From the NCBI GenBank assembly GCA_009780545.1, contig WQZW01000103.1, forward strand, positions 1 through 5,964: a DNA stretch of 5,964 nucleotides. The letters are read 5' to 3'. Numbering within the stretch: the stretch's first letter is position 1; each line of letters begins with the position of its first letter. The translations under genes and the position numbers were made by a program. The stretch comes from Treponema sp. Lineage in GTDB: Bacteria; Spirochaetota; Spirochaetia; Treponematales; Breznakiellaceae. Of this stretch, positions 1-4,269 are shown in pieces. The notes beneath the pieces are model-generated. The model was given only the letters and a program-made list of their open reading frames with translations, made no database searches and was not told where the DNA came from.

Positions 1-1
1 G

Positions 2-34
2 GGAAGAAAGCCGGCCGCGCCCCAGGAAAAATAA
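2..34 (+). CDS. Possible 3' end of an upstream gene (last 10 codons)
   Basis: Read from base 2, the frame gives GRKPAAPQEK followed by a TAA stop at 32-34. This Lys/Ala/Pro-rich hydrophilic tail is typical of a protein C-terminus. A terminator-like hairpin about 70 nt downstream fits a transcription unit ending here. Nothing more of the gene is visible, so no product can be named. Frame 1 is also open from base 1 to a stop ending at 396, but it has no ribosome binding site or recognisable protein, so I prefer frame 2. This is inference from a very short stretch. Confidence 0.22.
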   Translation, partial: GRKPAAPQEK

Positions 35-104
35 ACCTGTCCGGCGGCCCCGGTGCCGAACCTCGGTTGCCCGATCCCTTTCCGTATGTCCGGTCCGGAC
101 CGCG

Positions 105-130
105 GAAGGTCGGTCAACCGACTTCGTTTT
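105..130 (+). terminator. Candidate Rho-independent terminator
   Basis: GAAGGTCGG (105-113) can pair with CCGACTTC (118-125) across a TCAA loop. This gives 8 base pairs with one bulged G, and the run GTTTTCTTCCTT follows directly. The stem is stable and the T-rich tract is moderate but interrupted. It would end the transcript of the gene that seems to stop at 34. A separate perfect 12-bp palindrome (CGGTCCGGACCG, 91-102) lies just upstream. Folding energy was not computed. Confidence 0.42.
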
Positions 131-437
131 CTTCCTTAATATACACGGAATTGACGAAGCGTTTTCTGCGTGCCGCGGGAAAGGGCCGATCTCGAGATAT
201 GGGGCCCTTCGGGAACCTGCCGTGCGTGCATGCAAGCGAAGCGTCCTCCGAGTTTCCCCGTACCCATGGGAATGCATGCCATGGCGATCCTCGTTCCGTG
301 CCGTCCGAAGGGCGGCGGCGTTTCCGGGTGTCCGAATCATTTGAAGTGAAAACATTTTCGTCATGCTTTGCCGGGAACAAGCCGAAAAATGAATGACGGT
401 CAAATTCGCATCGAGGGAACCGGAAAAGGAGATTGGC
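131..437. other. Intergenic stretch with no supported gene
   Basis: About 300 bases separate the putative terminator from the small zinc-ribbon gene. Open frames on both strands cross it (one + frame is open from base 1 to 396, one - frame from 509 to 114). Neither has a ribosome binding site at a plausible start, a recognisable motif or a natural protein composition. I see no tRNA or rRNA and no convincing promoter. Local oddities are two CCATGG sites 15 bp apart (264-269 and 279-284) flanking a TGCATGC core. The promoter of the gene at 438 should lie here, but its elements are not obvious (TTGAAG at 341-346 has no good -10 partner). Confidence 0.5.
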
Positions 438-635
438 ATGGGACGGGACGGAACCGAAGTAACGCCGAACGAGGGTGCCGAGGGCATGTACTACATCTCC
501 TGCATGCACTGCGGGAAAACTACCTTCGGGTTTTCCCCAAGCTACCTGGCTGCCAGCGGGGAAGTAACCCTTTATTGCCCGTCATGCGGCCGGGAAACCG
601 TGGTGGACGGCAAGGGCAATATCAGCTGTCCCTGA
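438..635 (+). CDS. Small two-knuckle zinc-ribbon-like protein, 65 aa, function unknown
   Basis: The start at 438 is chosen because AAAAGGAG (424-431) sits 6 nt upstream of the ATG. Longer upstream starts lack such a site. An internal Met17 (ATG at 486) is a weaker alternative and would still keep all the cysteines. The protein has two CxxC pairs, Cys22/Cys25 (CMHCG) and Cys47/Cys50 (CPSCG), spaced as in a rubredoxin- or zinc-ribbon-type knuckle fold, with a Tyr/Phe/Ser-rich linker between them and a further Cys64 near the end. Four cysteines in this arrangement would most simply bind Zn(II); Fe cannot be excluded. There is no signal peptide or membrane segment. I do not recognise the family. 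It is transcribed in the same direction as the hydrogenase operon but is separated from it by 271 nt and a strong promoter, so it is probably a separate unit. A structural or nucleic-acid-binding role is only a guess from the fold class. Confidence 0.68.
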   Translation: MGRDGTEVTPNEGAEGMYYISCMHCGKTTFGFSPSYLAASGEVTLYCPSCGRETVVDGKGNISCP

Positions 636-758
636 GCCGGCCGGCCGGGCTTGGGGACGTCGGCCCGAATCGCCCCCGGATCTGCCGTCTGCAGGCCTTT
701 TCATAGCCCGACCGTAGAAATTCATGATTCTTCTCTTTCTTAAAATATGTGCCATCCT

Positions 759-787
759 TTCGCATCTTGTATTTATTATCTTATAAC
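759..787 (+). promoter_or_regulatory. Possible second, upstream promoter of the hydrogenase operon
   Basis: TTCGCA (759-764) and TATAAC (782-787) are separated by 17 bp and match the sigma70 consensus at 4/6 and 5/6. They lie in the AT-rich island in front of the main promoter, where chance matches are frequent, so this is weak. If real, it would give a leader of more than 100 nt that runs through the main promoter and its inverted repeat. Confidence 0.2.
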
Positions 788-829
788 TTATATCCGATTT
801 CTTTTACGTCGGAATTTTGAAAATTTTTC

Positions 830-858
830 TTGACTTCCGGGATTTGAAGTCCTATAAT
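830..858 (+). promoter_or_regulatory. Main promoter of the hydrogenase operon (sigma70-type)
   Basis: The -35 box TTGACT (830-835, 5/6 consensus) and the -10 box TATAAT (853-858, 6/6) are spaced by exactly 17 bp. An A/T tract (815-828, ATTTTGAAAATTTTT-like) lies directly upstream of the -35 and could act as an UP element. The predicted transcription start is around 865-866. That leaves a leader of about 40 nt containing the GGAGG site of hndA, and it makes the TTG codon at 871 an unlikely start. The position in an AT-rich island within otherwise GC-rich DNA strengthens the call. No start site was measured. Confidence 0.8.
832..851. promoter_or_regulatory. Inverted repeat over the promoter, candidate operator
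   Basis: GACTTC (832-837) and GAAGTC (846-851) form a perfect 6-bp dyad with an 8-bp centre. It covers most of the -35 box and nearly the whole spacer of the main promoter. A second imperfectly nested pair, CTTGA (829-833) and TCAAG (858-862), brackets the same core. Because the repeat lies upstream of the predicted transcription start, it cannot act as an RNA hairpin made from this promoter. A dimeric DNA-binding regulator that blocks RNA polymerase is the natural reading. It does not match the Rex consensus (TTGTGA-type arms) that I would first expect for an NADH-linked hydrogenase. Confidence 0.5.
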
Positions 859-906
859 CAAGGGTAGGATTTGAAAACCGATCAAACACAAAGAACGGAG
901 GTTACG

Positions 907-1389
907 ATGCAGGGTACGACCGATTCCGCTTATGCGTTTCCGCAGGAACTGGTGGGTTTCGTCAACGAATGGAAAGACAAGCCGGGGAGTATCATTATGA
1001 TTCTCCACAAGACGCAGGAGACCTTCGGGTACATTTCCAGGCCGGTCGCCGAGCAGTTGGCCGTGATGACGGGCGTTCCGCTGGCCAGGATCTACGGCAT
1101 CGTTACCTTCTACCACTTCTTCAAGACGACCAAGCCCGGCAAGAACAAGGTTTCCGTCTGCCTGGGCACGGCCTGCTATCTCAAGGGCGGCCAGGACCTC
1201 ATCGACGAGGCCCGCCGGCACCTGAAGATCGGGCCCGGCGAGGTTACCGAGGACGGGCTTTTCTCGGTCGATGCGGTGCGTTGCGTGGGTTGCTGCGGCC
1301 TGGCGCCGCTTTTGACCGTGGGCACCGAGACCTACGGCAAGCTGACCAAGGACAAGATACCGGGGATTCTGGGAAAGTACCGTTCCTGA
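907..1389 (+). CDS. hndA: HndA/HydC: NuoE-like [2Fe-2S] subunit of the NAD-linked [FeFe]-hydrogenase
   Basis: This 160-residue thioredoxin-fold subunit matches the 24-kDa subunit of complex I (NuoE) in length and motif order. After an N-terminal helical part (about 10-60, with the family-typical TGVPLARIYGIVTFYHFF stretch at 55-72) come the [2Fe-2S] ligands Cys85 and Cys90 (CLGTAC), then Cys126 and Cys130 (CVGCCGLAP). In Hnd/Hyd complexes this subunit docks on the NuoF-like HndC and holds one [2Fe-2S] cluster close to the flavin. The ATG at 907 is preceded by GGAGG (897-901) at 5 nt spacing. The in-frame TTG at 871 would lie only a few bases after the predicted transcription start and is rejected. 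It is the first gene of the operon, and the next start follows 36 nt after its stop. Nothing is missing or unusual. The family call is very secure. The symbol hndA is used because an hndB-like gene follows; hydC is the synonym in three-subunit systems. Confidence 0.95.
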   Translation: MQGTTDSAYAFPQELVGFVNEWKDKPGSIIMILHKTQETFGYISRPVAEQLAVMTGVPLARIYGIVTFYHFFKTTKPGKNKVSVCLGTACYLKGGQDLIDEARRHLKIGPGEVTEDGLFSVDAVRCVGCCGLAPLLTVGTETYGKLTKDKIPGILGKYRS

Positions 1390-1425
1390 CCCGGTAGCCG
1401 AGCGTCGCCCGGAACGAGGAGCCGG

Positions 1426-1974
1426 ATGCATTTTTCACTTTCCGACCTGGTCTGCGACATCGCCCAGAACGCCTGCGAGGCCGGTTCCTCCCACGTCCTG
1501 ATCCGGATCGGAGAGGACGATAGCCGCTACGAGTTTTCCGTCGAGGACGACGGCAAGGGCATGACGGCGGACGAACTGAAGCGGGCGGTCGATCCCTTCG
1601 TTACCGACGGGATCAAGCATCCCGGCAGGAAGGTGGGCTTGGGCCTGCCTTTCCTGATACAGATGGCCGAACAGGCAGGCGGCGGCTGGGACATACGTTC
1701 GGAGAAGGACAGGGGAACGACGGTTTCGGCCTGGTTCGCCTGCGACCATCCGGACCTGCCCCCGGAAGGGGACGTTCCGGCCCTGTTCAGGAGCGTCCTG
1801 ATGTTCGGGGGGCCGTCCGAAGTGGAGATTCGCCGGTTCAGGCGGAAGGCGGGAAAGCCTTCCCTGGACTACGAACTCCGCAGGAGCGAGCTTGTCGACG
1901 CGCTGGGCCCGCTTGACGAGGCCGGCTCGCTGATACTGCTGGGCGAGTACCTCCGCTCCCTGGAGGAGGACTGA
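1426..1974 (+). CDS. Orphan GHKL/HATPase_c ATP-binding protein inside the hydrogenase operon
   Basis: A 182-residue soluble protein carrying the ATP-binding fold of histidine kinases, Hsp90 and MutL, with no dimerisation/phospho-acceptor (HisKA) domain, no sensor domain and no membrane segment. The N box is near DIAQNACEAG (11-20, Asn15 as the Mg-ATP ligand). The G1 box is DDGKGM (41-46, Asp41), the G2 box is VGLGLPF (70-76), and a late GTT (97-99) closes the site, so all nucleotide-binding elements look intact. The C-terminal 75 residues (about 108-182) have no motif I recognise. GAGGAG (1416-1421) lies 4 nt before the ATG. The gene sits between hndA and hndB with gaps of 36 and 54 nt, so it is co-transcribed. 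Genes of this type recur next to [FeFe]-hydrogenase clusters of anaerobes, where they are annotated as histidine-kinase-like ATPases without a settled role. It could be an anti-sigma-type Ser kinase, a regulator of the complex or an assembly ATPase. Nothing here decides between them. Confidence 0.88.
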   Translation: MHFSLSDLVCDIAQNACEAGSSHVLIRIGEDDSRYEFSVEDDGKGMTADELKRAVDPFVTDGIKHPGRKVGLGLPFLIQMAEQAGGGWDIRSEKDRGTTVSAWFACDHPDLPPEGDVPALFRSVLMFGGPSEVEIRRFRRKAGKPSLDYELRRSELVDALGPLDEAGSLILLGEYLRSLEED

Positions 1975-1984
1975 GCGGCCCATG

Positions 1985-2012
1985 TTGGGTAATTACGTCA
2001 AAAGGATATATT
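1985..2012 (+). promoter_or_regulatory. Weak candidate internal promoter before hndB
   Basis: The 54-nt gap before hndB is AT-rich compared with the flanking genes. It holds TTGGGT (1985-1990, 3/6) and TATATT (2007-2012, 5/6) with a 16-bp spacer, just ahead of the AGGAGG ribosome binding site at 2015-2020. A transcript from here would start inside or very near the ribosome binding site, which argues against it. The A/T richness may only keep the ribosome binding site unstructured. Confidence 0.18.
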
Positions 2013-2028
2013 TTAGGAGGAACCGGTT

Positions 2029-2424
2029 ATGGCAAAGATGAGTTTGGACGATCTCCGCAAATTGCGGGACTCCAAGAAGGGCGACCTGAACCGACGGAAT
2101 GCGGAAGGCAAGGAGATTCAGGTGATCGTGGGGATGGGAACCTGCGGGATAGTCGCCGGGGGCAAAAGCACCCTGGACGCTTTTCTGTCGGAGGTGGAGA
2201 AGAACGGGCTTGCCGACAGGGTGGTCGTCCGACAGACCGGCTGTATGGGGCTTTGCCATTCGGAACCCACCGTCGAAGTGCTGGTTCCGGGAATGCCGGA
2301 CATCATTTACGGCAACGTGGACGGCAAGGTGGCCGGCGAGATCGTCGTCCGGCACCTTATCGGGCGGGAACTGCTTGACGGGCACATCCTGGACCGCCCG
2401 GCCAACGACATTCTCAAGGCATAG
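2029..2424 (+). CDS. hndB: HndB-like thioredoxin-fold [2Fe-2S] subunit
   Basis: This 131-residue protein corresponds to the HndB subunit of four-subunit NAD(P)-reducing [FeFe]-hydrogenases. A basic N-terminal helix (1-30) precedes a thioredoxin-like ferredoxin domain with the HndB hallmark VGMGTCGIVAGG (34-45, Cys39) and TGCMGLCHSEP (70-80, Cys72 and Cys76). The protein has only three cysteines. Cys39 plus the CxxxC pair are present, but the fourth ligand expected for a classical all-cysteine [2Fe-2S] site is not. I believe this pattern is common among HndB proteins, but I could not check it. AGGAGG (2015-2020) is placed 8 nt before the ATG, and hndC starts 9 nt after the stop, so the two are surely translated from one message. 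In the Hnd complex of Desulfovibrio fructosovorans this subunit is part of the enzyme; its exact electron-transfer role is not settled. The ancestry is shared with the N-terminal domain of HndC. Confidence 0.9.
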   Translation: MAKMSLDDLRKLRDSKKGDLNRRNAEGKEIQVIVGMGTCGIVAGGKSTLDAFLSEVEKNGLADRVVVRQTGCMGLCHSEPTVEVLVPGMPDIIYGNVDGKVAGEIVVRHLIGRELLDGHILDRPANDILKA

Positions 2425-2433
2425 GGGGAAGGC

Positions 2434-4257
2434 ATGGCATACAATCACTTCATCCTTGTCTGTTCCGGCACGGCCTGCGAGTCCAGCCGGGGAACCGAGA
2501 TATACAAGAACCTTCTGGCCGAGGCCGAACGGCAGGGAGTGGCCTCCGAAGTGCAGGTGGTCAAGACCGGCTGTTTCGGCTTCTGCGAGCGGGGGCCCAT
2601 CGTCAAGGTCCTTCCCGAGGATTCCTTTTACGTGGACGTCAAACCGGAGGACGCCGCCGAGATCATCGGCGAACATATCCTTAAAGGAAGGGAAGTCCAA
2701 CGGCTGCTGTACCAGGACGACGGACATGAGAAAGCCGGCAACGCGATCCAGGACATCCATTTCTACCGCAAGCAGGTGCGGGTCGCCCTGCACAACTGCG
2801 GCGCGATAAACCCGGAGAGCATCGACGAGTACATAGCCAGGGAAGGATACCATGCCATCGAGAAGGCCCTCCACGAGTGGAATCCGGAGCGGATCATCGA
2901 GGAGATGAAGGTCTCCGGCATGCGGGGCAGGGGAGGGGCCGGTTTCCCGACCTGGATGAAATGGGATGCCGCCCGCAAGTCGCCGGGCGATGTCAAGTAC
3001 ATTATCTGCAACGCCGACGAGGGCGATCCCGGAGCCTACATGGACCGCTCGCTGATCGAGGGCGATCCCCATTCGATCATCGAGGGAATGATTATCGGAG
3101 GACGGGCCATCGGTGCGAACCAGGGCTTCGTGTACATCCGCGCCGAGTATCCCCTTGCCATCGAACGGCTTACGCTGGCCCTGAAACAGGCGCGGGAATA
3201 CGGGCTGCTGGGCAAGGACATCATCGGTTCCGGTTTCGACTTCGACATCGAGGTGCGCCTCGGGGCCGGGGCCTTCGTCTGCGGCGAGGAAACGGCCCTG
3301 ATCAAGTCCATCGAGGGACAGCGGGGCATGCCGGTTCCCAAACCGCCGTTTCCCACCACCAGCGGACTGTGGGGCAAGCCCACGGTGATCAACAACGTGG
3401 AAACCCTGGCCAACGTCCCCATGATCATGGTGAAGGGCGGGGCCTGGCTTGCCCGGATCGGGACGGAGAAGTCCAAGGGAACCAAGGTCTTCGCCCTGAC
3501 CGGCAAGATACGGAACTCCGGGCTCGTCGAGGTGCCGATGGGAACCACCCTGCGGGAGATCATTTTCGAGATCGGCGGGGGAATCAGGAACGACAAGAAG
3601 TTCAAGGGCGTGCAGACCGGCGGGCCCTCAGGCGGCATCCTTACCGAGGAATCCCTGGATCTGCCCATCGACTTCGATACCCTGGTCGCCAACGGTTCGA
3701 TGATGGGATCGGGCGGCATGATCGTCATGGACGAGGACGACTGCGTGGTGGACGTGGCCCGCTTCTACATGGAATTCTGCGTCGAGGAAAGCTGCGGCAA
3801 GTGCTCGCCCTGCCGGGTGGGAACCAAGCAGATACTGCACATCCTGGAGAAGATTTCCGGGGGCGAGGGCAGCGAGGACGACCTTGTCCGCCTTGAGAAC
3901 ATCGGGAAGGCGATGACCAAAGCGAGCCTGTGCATGCTCGGCGGATCGGCGGCCAACCCGGTGCTTTCCACGATGAAGAAATTCAGGGACGAGTACCTCG
4001 AGCATATCCGGGAGGGAAAGTGTCGTGCCGGAAAGTGCAAAAAGCTGCTGAATTTCGTCATCGATACGGTAAAATGTTCCGGCTGCACGCTCTGTGCCAA
4101 GGGCTGCCCGGCGAACTGCATCACCATAGACGAACGGCCGGCGCCGGAGGGCAGGGATCCCCGGTACAAGAAGCCGCCGCTCATCATCGACGAGGAAAAG
4201 TGCATAAAGTGCGGGGAATGCGTGATCGCCTGCAAGTTTAATGCGATTTCCCATTAA
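2434..4257 (+). CDS. hndC: HndC/HydB: NuoF-like FMN and NAD(H)-binding subunit with extra Fe-S domains
   Basis: A 607-residue flavoprotein, full length for the family. Domains in order: an N-terminal thioredoxin-like [2Fe-2S] domain (1-90) with Cys10/Cys15 (CSGTAC) and Cys47/Cys51 (CFGFC); the NuoF core with the FMN/NADH motifs GRGGAGFPTWMKW (165-177), CNADEGDPGAYMDR (192-205) and GAGAFVCGEETALI (277-290); the NuoF [4Fe-4S] site with Cys454, Cys457 and Cys460 (ESCGKCSPCRVGT) plus Cys500; then a hinge with Cys530 and Cys535; and a C-terminal 2x[4Fe-4S] ferredoxin domain with Cys548/551/554/558 and Cys590/593/596/600. In bifurcating HydABC/HndABCD enzymes this subunit oxidises or reduces NAD(P)(H) at FMN, and the C-terminal clusters are the proposed ferredoxin branch. 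All expected ligands are present. The GGGGGAA-rich site (2424-2432) and the ATG at 2434 follow the hndB stop by 9 nt. hndD begins 12 nt downstream. Cofactor preference (NAD or NADP) was not determined. Confidence 0.97.
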   Translation: MAYNHFILVCSGTACESSRGTEIYKNLLAEAERQGVASEVQVVKTGCFGFCERGPIVKVLPEDSFYVDVKPEDAAEIIGEHILKGREVQRLLYQDDGHEKAGNAIQDIHFYRKQVRVALHNCGAINPESIDEYIAREGYHAIEKALHEWNPERIIEEMKVSGMRGRGGAGFPTWMKWDAARKSPGDVKYIICNADEGDPGAYMDRSLIEGDPHSIIEGMIIGGRAIGANQGFVYIRAEYPLAIERLTLALKQAREYGLLGKDIIGSGFDFDIEVRLGAGAFVCGEETALIKSIEGQRGMPVPKPPFPTTSGLWGKPTVINNVETLANVPMIMVKGGAWLARIGTEKSKGTKVFALTGKIRNSGLVEVPMGTTLREIIFEIGGGIRNDKKFKGVQTGGPSGGILTEESLDLPIDFDTLVANGSMMGSGGMIVMDEDDCVVDVARFYMEFCVEESCGKCSPCRVGTKQILHILEKISGGEGSEDDLVRLENIGKAMTKASLCMLGGSAANPVLSTMKKFRDEYLEHIREGKCRAGKCKKLLNFVIDTVKCSGCTLCAKGCPANCITIDERPAPEGRDPRYKKPPLIIDEEKCIKCGECVIACKFNAISH

Positions 4258-4269
4258 AAGGAGTTCGGG

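Noticed and set aside
264..284. Paired CCATGG sites around a TGCATGC core
   Set aside because: Short palindromes with no promoter or gene next to them; may be chance in this composition.
67..396. Open + frame, 109 codons from a TTG
   Set aside because: No ribosome binding site, no recognisable motif and an unusual composition. It crosses the terminator-like hairpin.
114..509. Open - frame, 131 codons
   Set aside because: It overlaps the start of the zinc-ribbon gene on the other strand, has no motif, and is basic and Arg/Pro-rich as in non-coding translations.
646..701. Possible terminator after the zinc-ribbon gene (CGGGC/GCCCG at 646-667; CTGC/GCAG at 682-694 followed by TTTT)
   Set aside because: The first has a 12-base loop and no T tract; the second has only four base pairs. 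Neither is convincing.
871..906. Longer HndA start at TTG 871
   Set aside because: It lies only about 5 nt after the predicted transcription start with no room for a ribosome binding site, while ATG 907 has GGAGG at good spacing.
1993..3072. A 359-codon open frame on the - strand
   Set aside because: It is antisense to hndB and hndC, lacks a ribosome binding site and motifs, and reflects codon bias of the genuine genes.
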